This document shows, in pieces, positions 1 through 5,425 of a stretch of DNA of 8,037 bases; the first letter of the stretch is position 1; every line of letters begins with the position of its first letter. The notes beneath the pieces were generated by a model. It did no database searches, was not told the origin of the DNA, and saw only the letters and a list, made by a program, of their open reading frames with translations. The stretch spans positions 1 to 8,037 of the forward strand of contig DSDB01000498.1 in assembly GCA_011057845.1 (NCBI GenBank), read 5' to 3'. Source of the DNA: Phycisphaerales bacterium. GTDB taxonomy: Bacteria > Planctomycetota > Phycisphaerae > Sedimentisphaerales > Anaerobacaceae. The translations under genes were made by a program, and so were the position numbers.

Positions 1-42
1 ACTCACAACTTATCTGTGAGGAACGGGCCGGACGGCGGCGGC

Positions 43-256
43 ATGGAGCCCTTGCTGATACCCGCCAGCGCCGCATCGAAACTGCTTGGCATGGGGAAAA
101 CGTGTTTTTATGCGATGTTGGACAGTGGGAAAATTCGGGCCAGCACCGGTACGCTTTGGCAAAAAGGTGCTTTGGCGGCGGGCCGAACTTGAAGCTTGGG
201 TCGAAGCCGGGTGTCCAAACCGTGATCGCTGGTTGCCGAGAAAGGTTCTACGATGA
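43..256 (+). pseudogene. Excisionase / MerR-type helix-turn-helix protein, frameshifted
   Basis: From ATG 43 the frame reads MEPLLIPASAASKLL..., the start of a winged helix-turn-helix of the AlpA/excisionase (HTH_17) type, but stops early at about 180. In the +1 frame from position 140 the rest of the fold follows: PAPVRFGKKVLWRRAELEAW, then VEAGCPNRDRW, ending at TGA 254-256. Joining the frames after codon CGG 136-138, by skipping one G of the GGG at 137-139, gives an uninterrupted protein of about 70 residues, the usual size for this family. Family role: a small DNA-binding directionality factor or regulator that works with the neighbouring recombinase. The TGA overlaps the recombinase ATG (ATGA 253-256), which suggests translational coupling. 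No stop codon lies between position 1 and 43 in this frame, so an upstream start such as GTG 16 is possible. The shift may be a true inactivating mutation or a sequencing error; I see no obvious +1 slippery site. Confidence 0.75.
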
Positions 257-1782
257 GGCTCCTGAAACAGAAGTACAAACGGCGGGACGGCTCGTGGGCG
301 GAAACCGAGAATTACTATGTTCGTGTGAAAGACCATCGGGGCATTGTCCGAAATTTCCCTGCCTTCCATGACCGGGGGCAGTCCGAGGCGATGGGCCGGC
401 AGTTGGAGCGGCTGGTCGCGCATCGAAGCAATTCCGAGCCCTTGACCGGCGAACTTCATCGGTGGGTATCGGGCCTTCCGGTGGCGATGCAGAAACGGCT
501 GGCGAAGGCGGGGCTCATCAGTGAAAGTCGCCTCGTGGCGGCCCAGCCGCTGGCGGAGCATCTTCGGGACTTTGAGCAATGGCTTGGAACGTCGAAGTCG
601 TCGCGGACGGGCCGACGGCGAAGCGATATCCACGTCAAGAAGACAATGGGCCGTATTCACGTCGTTTTCGACGGCTGCGGCTTCCGGTCGTGGAGCGATA
701 TTCGGGCCGGGGCGGTCGAGCAATTCTTGGGGTCGCGGGATATATCGGCGAAGACCGACAACTATCACAGGATCGCGCTGAATATGTTCGCCAAGTGGAT
801 GACCGACAACGGCCGGGCGCCGGATGCGCCGCTGGCAAGCCTCAAGCGGCTGCCGCAGGAGAACGCTGAAATCCGGCGGGCGTTCACGTTTGCCGAGGTC
901 TGCCGGCTACTGGCGGCGGCCGAGCGGGCGCCGAGAAGGTTTGGCATGACAGGGCACGAGCGGGCGGTCCTGTACCTTGTTGCCCTCGAAACGGGTCTGC
1001 GGGTAAGCGAACTGCGAAGCCTGACAGTGGGCGCTTTCGACCTGGACGCGGCAACCGCAACGGTCGCGGCCGAGGCGACGAAGAACCGCAAGCCCGCGGT
1101 TCAATTCCTGAGACGCCGGCGGGCCGAACAGTTGCGGGCGTTCTTCGCGGGCAAGTTGCCGGGGGTGCGGGCGTTCAACATGCCGACGCCATGCCGGACG
1201 GCGAAGATGCTCAGGGCGGACCTGGCGGACACTGAGGAGCAAGCAGCTGACGGTCGGGTGCTCGTGGCCGCCATTCCCTACATCGACGACGCGGGGCGTC
1301 GTGGCGATTTCCATTCTTTTCGCCACGCCCTGGCGACGGACTTGGACCGCGGCGGGGCGTCGATCAAGGTCCGTATGGCCATCACGAGGCACAGCGACCG
1401 CGGCAATATAACGCTGGGGGTTTACACGCACGTTTGCGAGCAGGACTTACGGGAGGCGGTCGAAAGCCTTCCGGCCTACCCCTGGCCGACTGAAGCGGCG
1501 GCCGAGGCGGCGCGGGCGACGGGAACGGATGGCAAGTCGGCCGATTGTGTCTTACCCCCTGTCTTACCCTCGGGCTTACACAAACAGGGCGGAGAAATGC
1601 GAACTACGGCGAACTACGGCGAACGCAATGCGATATTTGCGGGTGAGAATGTTCTTACCGAAAACGGCGTTGGCGCGGCCGAAAACGCGGTTTTTGAGGC
1701 AGAAACGCATTCTGGACAAAATGGGCCCGCCTGGATTCGAACCAGGGACCAAGGGATTATGAGTCCCCTGCTCTACCGCTGA
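253..1782 (+). CDS. Tyrosine recombinase / phage-type integrase
   Basis: DNA strand-exchange enzyme expected to integrate and excise the element at the adjacent tRNA gene. Of 509 residues, about 1-60 form a basic N-terminal, arm-binding-like segment, 95-200 look like a SAM-like core-binding domain, and 210-405 are the catalytic domain. The catalytic set is complete: Arg250 in TGLRVSEL, Lys277 in TKNRK, His354-x-x-Arg357 in FHSFRH, His380 in ITRHSD and nucleophile Tyr391 in LGVYTHV. The start ATG 253 overlaps the stop of the upstream excisionase-like frame (ATGA), supporting coupled translation. Residues after about 410 are a low-complexity tail without a recognisable domain. The last ~20 (WIRTRDQGIMSPLLYR) are simply the antisense translation of the tRNA gene at 1722-1793, so the natural 3' end of this gene is set by the integration junction. 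Confidence 0.93.
   Translation: MRLLKQKYKRRDGSWAETENYYVRVKDHRGIVRNFPAFHDRGQSEAMGRQLERLVAHRSNSEPLTGELHRWVSGLPVAMQKRLAKAGLISESRLVAAQPLAEHLRDFEQWLGTSKSSRTGRRRSDIHVKKTMGRIHVVFDGCGFRSWSDIRAGAVEQFLGSRDISAKTDNYHRIALNMFAKWMTDNGRAPDAPLASLKRLPQENAEIRRAFTFAEVCRLLAAAERAPRRFGMTGHERAVLYLVALETGLRVSELRSLTVGAFDLDAATATVAAEATKNRKPAVQFLRRRRAEQLRAFFAGKLPGVRAFNMPTPCRTAKMLRADLADTEEQAADGRVLVAAIPYIDDAGRRGDFHSFRHALATDLDRGGASIKVRMAITRHSDRGNITLGVYTHVCEQDLREAVESLPAYPWPTEAAAEAARATGTDGKSADCVLPPVLPSGLHKQGGEMRTTANYGERNAIFAGENVLTENGVGAAENAVFEAETHSGQNGPAWIRTRDQGIMSPLLYR
1548..1687. repeat. Cluster of short direct repeats next to the presumed att site
   Basis: Inside the 3' tail of the recombinase frame there are several short direct repeats: TGTCTTACCC at 1548-1557 and 1560-1569 (its core TCTTACC again at 1653-1659), GAACTACGGC in tandem at 1601-1610 and 1611-1620 followed by a partial third copy, and CCGAAAACG at 1658-1666 and 1679-1687. 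Spacings of 12, 10 and 21 bp put most copies close to the same face of the helix. Phage integrases bind such repeated arm-type sites flanking the core att site, so that role is plausible, but it is an inference from position and spacing only. Confidence 0.5.
1722..1760. other. Putative attachment site in the tRNA 3' half
   Basis: The 3' half of the CAU tRNA gene (anticodon 3' stem, T arm, acceptor strand) is where the recombinase frame enters the tRNA. tRNA-directed recombinases usually cross over in the anticodon or T arm and leave an identical 3' tRNA segment at both element ends. The exact crossover and the length of identity cannot be fixed because the second copy is outside the window. 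Confidence 0.4.
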
Positions 1783-1793
1783 GCTACGAGCCC
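1722..1793 (-). tRNA. tRNA with anticodon CAU (elongator Met, or Ile2)
   Basis: A complete 72-nt cloverleaf reads on the minus strand. The 7-bp acceptor stem GGGCTCG/CGGGCCC has one G-T pair. The D stem is GCTC/GAGC with loop AGCGGTA, the anticodon stem GGGGA/TCCCT with loop CTCATAA, the variable loop TGGTC, and the T stem CCTGG/CCAGG with loop TTCGAAT. The discriminator is A, and no CCA is encoded. The anticodon CAT lies at 1761-1759. CAU is shared by tRNA-Met and by tRNA-Ile2, whose C34 is changed to lysidine by TilS. The segment from anticodon to T stem (CTCATAAT, then CTTGGTC and CTGGTTC) resembles E. coli ileX more than E. coli elongator tRNA-Met, but I cannot decide between them by eye. 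It does not look like an initiator, because the first acceptor pair G-C is matched. Confidence 0.96.
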
Positions 1794-1810
1794 TCATGGT
1801 TAGTGGCAGA

Positions 1811-1839
1811 ATTGTATGGCGTCGGGGCGGGGATGTCAA
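1811..1839 (-). promoter_or_regulatory. Sigma70-type promoter of the CAU tRNA
   Basis: On the minus strand a consensus -35 TTGACA (1839-1834), a 17-nt spacer and a -10 TACAAT (1816-1811) lie just upstream of the tRNA. Transcription would start near 1804, about 10 nt before the mature 5' end at 1793, which is a typical short tRNA leader. The rest of the gap up to 1922 shows nothing I can name. Confidence 0.85.
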
Positions 1840-1922
1840 CGGTCTTGGTTCCGTCCGGCGACTCGGCCCCACGGTGCGGTCGAATCCCGAACCCGCGGAG
1901 GCTGTCCATACGGCTACATCAT

Positions 1923-2264
1923 TCAGGCATCACAGGCGTCAAGGGCGTCGATGACCTCGGGCAGGTGCGTATAGGCGGGGCCGCCGGCCATCATGACGGT
2001 GACACTCGCGGCGTCGAGGACCTGCTGACGGGTGGCGCCGGCTTCGAGGCACTTCTTGACGTGCAGCTTGATGCAGGGGGCGCACTGGATAGCCACGGCG
2101 ATGCCGACGGCGACGAATTCCTTCTCCAGCAGGGTGATGGCCCCATCCTTCATGACCTTGGAGAACAACATGCCAAAGCCGCTGATGGCGTCGGGAACCT
2201 GCTGCTTCATTTTGGCCGCGTCGGCGGCGAACTGCTCGTAGAACGCTTTGACGTTTTCACTCAT
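1923..2264 (-). CDS. AhpD-like carboxymuconolactone decarboxylase family protein
   Basis: A small all-helical protein of 113 residues, within the normal size range of the family. It carries Glu49, the CAPC motif (Cys61, Cys64) and His68, spaced as E-x11-C-x2-C-x3-H. That matches the catalytic set of AhpD-type alkylhydroperoxidases, in which the Cys pair relays electrons for peroxide reduction. The match supports a thiol-redox role rather than true decarboxylation, but the physiological substrate cannot be told. I chose ATG 2264 over GTG 2297 because a GAGGT ribosome-binding sequence precedes it by a proper distance and the residues upstream are encoded by a heptamer repeat. The gene has its own near-consensus promoter (2342-2370). 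The stop is at 1923, followed after a gap by the CAU tRNA on the same strand. Confidence 0.92.
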   Translation of the reverse strand: MSENVKAFYEQFAADAAKMKQQVPDAISGFGMLFSKVMKDGAITLLEKEFVAVGIAVAIQCAPCIKLHVKKCLEAGATRQQVLDAASVTVMMAGGPAYTHLPEVIDALDACDA

Positions 2265-2269
2265 GGATA

Positions 2270-2318
2270 GACCTCGGACTTCGGACCTTAGACTCACGAC
2301 GCACGACGCATGACTGTG
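2270..2318. repeat. Heptamer repeat array, GAC every 7 bp, in the leader of the AhpD-like gene
   Basis: On the plus strand GAC occurs at 2270, 2277, 2284, 2291, 2298, 2305 and 2312, exactly every 7 bp, with variable four-base fillers. ACGA also appears in phase at 2296 and 2303, linking it to the ACGA/TCGT array at 3302-3354. Seen in the sense of the downstream gene it fills the 5' leader between promoter and start codon and includes the GAGGT ribosome-binding sequence. Confidence 0.8.
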
Positions 2319-2341
2319 AGACGGTGCGCGATTCGATGTAC

Positions 2342-2370
2342 ACTATACGCCTTGGGTCGAGGCGGTTCAA
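2342..2370 (-). promoter_or_regulatory. Sigma70-type promoter of the AhpD-like gene
   Basis: On the minus strand -35 TTGAAC (2370-2365), a 17-nt spacer and -10 TATAGT (2347-2342) match the consensus in 4 or 5 of 6 positions each. The start would be near 2335, giving a leader of about 70 nt that contains the heptamer array. It lies in the 155-bp gap after nnrD. Confidence 0.75.
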
Positions 2371-2419
2371 GGGGGAAACAGCGGCCCCAGGGATGTTCAG
2401 TCGCCGGAATCGGCCGGAG

Positions 2420-3298
2420 CTACACGGCCTCGTCCGGGTCCTGGAGCTGCCTGAAGGCGTCGCAGAGGGCTTCGAGGATGTCGGTGGCGATGAGGCTGAT
2501 TTGGCCGATTCTGCCGGCGGCGATGTCGCCGGCGAAGCCGTGGATGTGGACACCCAGGACGACCGCGTCGAATGCCGGAAGACCTTGACCCAGCAGCGAG
2601 ACGATGACGCCGGTCAGGACATCTCCGGAGCCGGCGGTGGCCATGCCGGGATTGCCGGTCTGATTGACGTACAGACGCTCAGCGTCGGCGACGACCGTCT
2701 CGGCGCCCTTGAGGGCCACGACGGCGCCGGTTCGCTCGGCGAATTGGACGGCCGTAGCCTGGCGGTCGGCGGGCATATCCTCGCGGATCAGGCCCCGCCA
2801 GAGGCGTTTCATCTCACCGGGGTGGGGCGTCAGGATGATCCTGGCCTTCGCCCGGCCCGGCCAATCGCCCAGGGCGGCCAGATTATTGAGCCCGTCGCCG
2901 TCGATAACCAAGGGCAGGTCTGCCCTCGCAATGAGTATCTCTACGACCTTGCGCAGGTCGCCGCTGACGCCCAGGCCCGGACCAATAGCCACAGCGTCAT
3001 TGGCTTCGACGGCACCGAGAACGGCGTCGATGGCGGCCAAGACGATCCGCCCCGCCTCATCTTCCGGCAGACTGATGGTCGTATAGCACGGCTCCAGGGC
3101 TGCTACAACGGGCTGTGCGCTGCGGGCCGTGGCCACGCGAACCAGTCCGCTGCCGGCTCGCAGTGCCGCACGACCGGCCAGGGCCGCGGCTCCACTCATG
3201 CCGACGCTCCCGGCCACGATGCAAACCCTGCCGAAGTCGCCCTTGTGAGCATCTGCTCGTCGTTGCGGCGGTCTCGGAATGTCAGTCACGCGGTTCAT
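2420..3298 (-). CDS. nnrD: ADP/ATP-dependent NAD(P)H-hydrate dehydratase
   Basis: A metabolite-repair enzyme that dehydrates (6S)-NADHX and NADPHX back to NADH and NADPH at the expense of a nucleotide. It belongs to the ribokinase-like CARKD/YjeF C-terminal family and has 292 residues. Visible motifs: HKGDFGRVCIVAGS (18-31) and the glycine-rich GRAALRAGSGLVRV, GPGLG (106-110), DGDGLN (133-138), LTPHPGEM (156-163), LKGAETVV (196-203), and the C-terminal GNPGMATAGSGD signature with probable catalytic Asp226. Only the dehydratase is present; the NADHX epimerase domain (NnrE), often fused in front, is absent here, so an epimerase must be encoded elsewhere. I start at ATG 3298 because the 20 residues the open frame adds upstream (TEGRETTDEGRN...) are a translated heptamer repeat. 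It follows larB on the same strand with a 56-bp gap and no visible promoter, so it is likely co-transcribed. Confidence 0.95.
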   Translation of the reverse strand: MNRVTDIPRPPQRRADAHKGDFGRVCIVAGSVGMSGAAALAGRAALRAGSGLVRVATARSAQPVVAALEPCYTTISLPEDEAGRIVLAAIDAVLGAVEANDAVAIGPGLGVSGDLRKVVEILIARADLPLVIDGDGLNNLAALGDWPGRAKARIILTPHPGEMKRLWRGLIREDMPADRQATAVQFAERTGAVVALKGAETVVADAERLYVNQTGNPGMATAGSGDVLTGVIVSLLGQGLPAFDAVVLGVHIHGFAGDIAAGRIGQISLIATDILEALCDAFRQLQDPDEAV

Positions 3299-3301
3299 GG
3301 C

Positions 3302-3354
3302 TCGTCGTTCGTATATCGTATTTCGTCCCTCGTCCGTCGTCTCTCGTCCCTCGG
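3302..3354. repeat. Heptamer repeat array, TCGT every 7 bp, filling the larB-nnrD gap
   Basis: On the plus strand TCGT starts at 3302, 3309, 3316, 3323, 3330, 3337 and 3344, with a degenerate TCGG at 3351, exactly 7 bp apart with three variable bases between. In gene sense this is ACGA plus three bases. It fills nearly the whole gap between the larB stop (3355-3357) and the nnrD start (3298), and occupies the place of the nnrD ribosome-binding site. Degenerate 7-bp arrays between genes recall the short tandemly repeated repetitive (STRR) heptamers of filamentous cyanobacteria, though the motif here is different. Confidence 0.88.
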
Positions 3355-4083
3355 TCACATGCCCTCGATCTTTCGGCTGATCATGGTGGCGGTAACGGCG
3401 GCGCTGAATCCGTTGTCGATGTTGACGACGGCCACGCCGGAGGCGCAGCTATTGAGCATGGTCAGCAGGGCGCTGAGGCCGGAGAAGCTGGTCCCATAGC
3501 CGACGCTGGTCGGCACGGCGATGACCGGGCAACTGACCAGGCCCGCAACGACGCTGGCCAGGGCCCCCTCCATGCCAGCGACGACAATGAGGACGTTGGC
3601 CTGTTTGAGGCGGTCGAGCTTGCTCAGGAGCCGATGGAGCCCCGCAACGCCCACGTCGCAGATGACCTCGGTGCGCTGGCCCATGATCTCGGCGGTGACC
3701 TGTGCCTCGGTGGCGACGGCCAGGTCGGCGGTGCCGGCGGTGAGAATGGGCAGGACGCCTTTTGAGCGGGCAACGGGGCTCTGTTCGAGCGTGATGGTTC
3801 GGCCCAAGCGATTGTATTGGACGGCCGGGAATTCGCCCGCCGCGGCGATGGCGTCGAACATGTGGGGTTCGGCACGGGTGGCCAGGACGTTGCCCCCTCG
3901 GCCGGCCATGTTATGGAAGATATGGACGATCTGCTCGGTGGTCTTTCCGGGGCAGAAGATCACCTCGGGAAAGCCCCGCCGCAGGTGGCGGTGGTGGTCG
4001 ATGCAGGCGAACTCAAGGTCCTCGAAAGGCAGGTGGCGCAGGCGGTCAAGGGCATCAGCAACGCTGAGACCGCCGGATTGCAC
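3355..4083 (-). CDS. larB: LarB, nickel-pincer cofactor biosynthesis (NaAD carboxylase/hydrolase)
   Basis: LarB carboxylates the pyridinium ring of nicotinic acid adenine dinucleotide and releases AMP, giving pyridinium-3,5-biscarboxylic acid mononucleotide, the first step to the nickel-pincer cofactor of LarA-type racemases. Visible family features: FACIDHHRHLRRGFPEVIFC (25-44, counted from GTG 4083), a PurE-like C-terminal domain with DVGVAGLHRLL (143-153), VVAGMEGALASVVAGL (167-182), PVIAVPTSVGYG (186-197) and Cys213 in the NSCASG segment, where the family has an important Cys. The reading frame and LarB-like sequence (IRPDQVKKILEQ) continue upstream of GTG 4083 to about 4119, so the true start is probably upstream (see 4117-4129). 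No larC or larE is in the window. The upstream neighbour is tsaD, across a repeat element; nnrD follows. Confidence 0.93.
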   Translation of the reverse strand: MQSGGLSVADALDRLRHLPFEDLEFACIDHHRHLRRGFPEVIFCPGKTTEQIVHIFHNMAGRGGNVLATRAEPHMFDAIAAAGEFPAVQYNRLGRTITLEQSPVARSKGVLPILTAGTADLAVATEAQVTAEIMGQRTEVICDVGVAGLHRLLSKLDRLKQANVLIVVAGMEGALASVVAGLVSCPVIAVPTSVGYGTSFSGLSALLTMLNSCASGVAVVNIDNGFSAAVTATMISRKIEGM

Positions 4084-4116
4084 CTGCTCGAGGATCTTCT
4101 TTACCTGGTCAGGGCG

Positions 4117-4129
4117 TATATCACACCTC
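4117..4129 (-). promoter_or_regulatory. Shine-Dalgarno GAGGTG and possible non-standard larB start
   Basis: Just upstream of the GTG at 4083 the larB frame stays open with family-like residues as far as 4119. A strong GAGGTG (4129-4124) lies 4 nt before an in-frame ATA codon (4119-4117). The in-frame stop TGA upstream is at about 4149-4147. The only other in-frame candidate is CTG 4134-4132. An AUA start is rare, and a point change from ATG is equally possible. Confidence 0.4.
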
Positions 4130-4144
4130 GTCAGCTTCGATGAC

Positions 4145-4246
4145 TGTCATTCTGAGCGAAGCGAAGAATCTGGGCCGCGGACTTGCAGCAACGCCCATTC
4201 GAGGGCCAGACGCTTCACCTCTGCTTCGCTACGGTTCAGCATGACA
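4145..4246. repeat. REP/MITE-like element with inverted TGTCAT...ATGACA ends
   Basis: The left end TGTCATTCTGAGCGAAGCG (from 4145) and the right end, read inverted, TGTCATGCTGAAC...GTAGCGAAGC (from 4246), match in 10 of the first 11 bases. They continue alike through AGCGAAG to TCTGGGCC/TCTGGCCC, with an insert of about 10 bases in the right arm. The 102-bp unit can fold as an imperfect hairpin and has no coding potential. From memory, the motif TGTCATTCTGAGCGAAGCGAAGAATCT is a widespread interspersed repeat in environmental bacterial genomes; I cannot confirm this here. It sits in the tsaD-larB gap, directly next to the larB start region. Confidence 0.75.
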
Positions 4247-4281
4247 AGTCCGAGCAACGGCACAGAAACAGCCTCTAACGG

Positions 4282-5307
4282 CTATGAATGGGCCTTGGGT
4301 TCGAGGTCGAGGTCCGCGAACAGACCCGCCTTGAACTTATGATACGCCAAGGATGCTACCATAACGGCGTTGTCCGTGCAATAGCGCTTCGGGGCAATCA
4401 GCAGGGTCCGCGGGGGACGGGCCTTGGCGCAGGCGGCCCCGAGGGCCTCGCGCAGGGCGGTGTTGGCGGCCACGCCTCCGCCGAGCAGCACGGTGCGGGC
4501 GTTGACCCGCTTGGCGGCGCGGAGGGTCTTCTTGACGAGGACGTCGACGACCGCGGCCTGGAAGCTGGCGGCGATGTCGGCGATCTGCCGGGCGGTCAGC
4601 TCGGGCACGAGGTCGCGGCCCTTCATATCCTGGCCGCGGCAGTGATAGAGGACGGCCGTCTTGATGCCGCTGAAGGAGAAGTCCAGCGAATCGCGACCGA
4701 GCATCGAGCGGGGAAAGGCGATGGCCTTGGGGTTGCCGGTGCGGGCGACCTTTTCGATGCTGGGCCCGCCGGGGTAAGGCAGGTGCAGAATGGTGGCGAC
4801 CTTGTCGAAGGCCTCGCCCGCCGCGTCGTCGATGGTGGCCCCCAGCAGCGTCAGGTCCAGCGGCGTGCGGCACTCGAACAGCGACGTGTGGCCGCCGGAG
4901 ACGACCAGGGCGACGGCGGGCAGCTCCAGGCCCTCGGCATCGAGCATGGCCGATTGCAGGTGCGCGTGGACGTGATTGACGGCGATCAGGGGCTTTTGCC
5001 AGAAGAAACTGAGCGTCTTGGCGGCCGTGACGCCGACCACCAGCGCAATGGTCAACCCCGGCTGATTAGCCACAGCGATGGCGTCCAAGTCCGCTCCCGT
5101 AAGGCCGGCCACCGACAGGGATTCGGCGACGACAGGGTAAATCTTCTCGATATGCGCCCGCGAGGCAATCTCGGGCACGACCCCGCCGTACTTGGCATGA
5201 AGCTCGCTCTGCGAGGCAACGATAGAAGACCGAACGTGCCGCCCATCGGCCACCACCGCCGCCGCCGTCTCATCACAACTGGTTTCAATGGCAAGAATGT
5301 AGGTCAT
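4282..5307 (-). CDS. tsaD: tRNA N6-adenosine threonylcarbamoyltransferase TsaD
   Basis: Transfers the threonylcarbamoyl group from TC-AMP to A37 of ANN-decoding tRNAs (t6A), working in the cytoplasm with TsaB and TsaE. Its 341 residues match the family's usual length. It begins MTYILAIETSCDETAAA, the ASKHA-fold phosphate-1 segment. Metal ligands are His112 and His116 in HVHAH and Asp312 in CTDNA. VSGGHT (136-141), DDAAGEAFDKVA (160-171), YPGGP, FSFSGIKTAV and GGGVAAN (276-282) are all present. I chose ATG 5307 because the family starts here; the 45 residues the open frame adds upstream are not TsaD-like and cover the promoter. Upstream lies a phosphatase gene on the same strand with a 118-bp gap holding a promoter. 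The CAU and other t6A tRNAs would be its substrates; the proximity of one in this window is probably chance. Confidence 0.98.
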   Translation of the reverse strand: MTYILAIETSCDETAAAVVADGRHVRSSIVASQSELHAKYGGVVPEIASRAHIEKIYPVVAESLSVAGLTGADLDAIAVANQPGLTIALVVGVTAAKTLSFFWQKPLIAVNHVHAHLQSAMLDAEGLELPAVALVVSGGHTSLFECRTPLDLTLLGATIDDAAGEAFDKVATILHLPYPGGPSIEKVARTGNPKAIAFPRSMLGRDSLDFSFSGIKTAVLYHCRGQDMKGRDLVPELTARQIADIAASFQAAVVDVLVKKTLRAAKRVNARTVLLGGGVAANTALREALGAACAKARPPRTLLIAPKRYCTDNAVMVASLAYHKFKAGLFADLDLEPKAHS

Positions 5308-5345
5308 GGTCACTCGTGATACGGGCTGTACCCCGTGCGTAGGCC

Positions 5346-5374
5346 ATTGTACAGGTCGGGATTCTCGATGTCTA
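5346..5374 (-). promoter_or_regulatory. Sigma70-type promoter of tsaD
   Basis: On the minus strand -35 TAGACA (5374-5369), a 17-nt spacer and -10 TACAAT (5351-5346) each match consensus in 5 of 6 positions. The start would be near 5339, about 30 nt before ATG 5307. No other promoter is apparent before larB and nnrD, so this one may drive tsaD-larB-nnrD. Confidence 0.7.
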
Positions 5375-5425
5375 GGGTTCGTGGTCCGGTTCCCTATTTG
5401 CCTCCGGCACGAGAGGAAAACTCCA

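Larger units (their letters stand above)
1..1742. mobile_element. End of a tRNA-integrated element (excisionase remnant + tyrosine recombinase)
   Basis: A frameshifted excisionase-like gene and an intact tyrosine recombinase sit together on the plus strand, and the recombinase frame ends inside the 3' half of a minus-strand tRNA gene. Tyrosine recombinases of genomic islands and prophages commonly target tRNA 3' ends and are encoded next to the attachment site. Here the tRNA 3' end faces the recombinase, so the element should extend left, beyond the window, and the tRNA marks its right border. The right limit given is the presumed end of the shared tRNA 3' segment (acceptor strand plus T arm) and is approximate. 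The other end, with a copy of the tRNA 3' segment, is not in view, so the element could also be a degraded remnant. Confidence 0.55.

Noticed and set aside
10..768. 252-residue minus-strand frame opposite the recombinase
   Set aside because: Antisense to a well-supported recombinase; composition is arginine- and proline-rich shadow sequence with no recognisable motif.
1529..1872. Small frames on both strands ending in PPGFEPGTKGL or containing AVEQGTHNPLVPGSNPG
   Set aside because: These are the well-known spurious translations of a tRNA gene in sense and antisense; the tRNA at 1722-1793 explains them.
2319..2419. Inverted GC-rich segments after the nnrD stop as a terminator
   Set aside because: CCGGCC/GGCCGG-like pairs occur but without a stable single stem or following T-run.
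2310..4342. Long plus-strand frames, including 391 and 273 residues
   Set aside because: They are antisense shadows of nnrD, larB and tsaD, a common effect of GC-rich third positions; the minus-strand proteins have clear family motifs.
5353..5394. Possible third heptamer array between tsaD and the phosphatase
   Set aside because: AC recurs three times at 7-bp spacing on the minus strand but the phase is then lost and no core is constant, so I do not count it; it also covers the tsaD -35 region.
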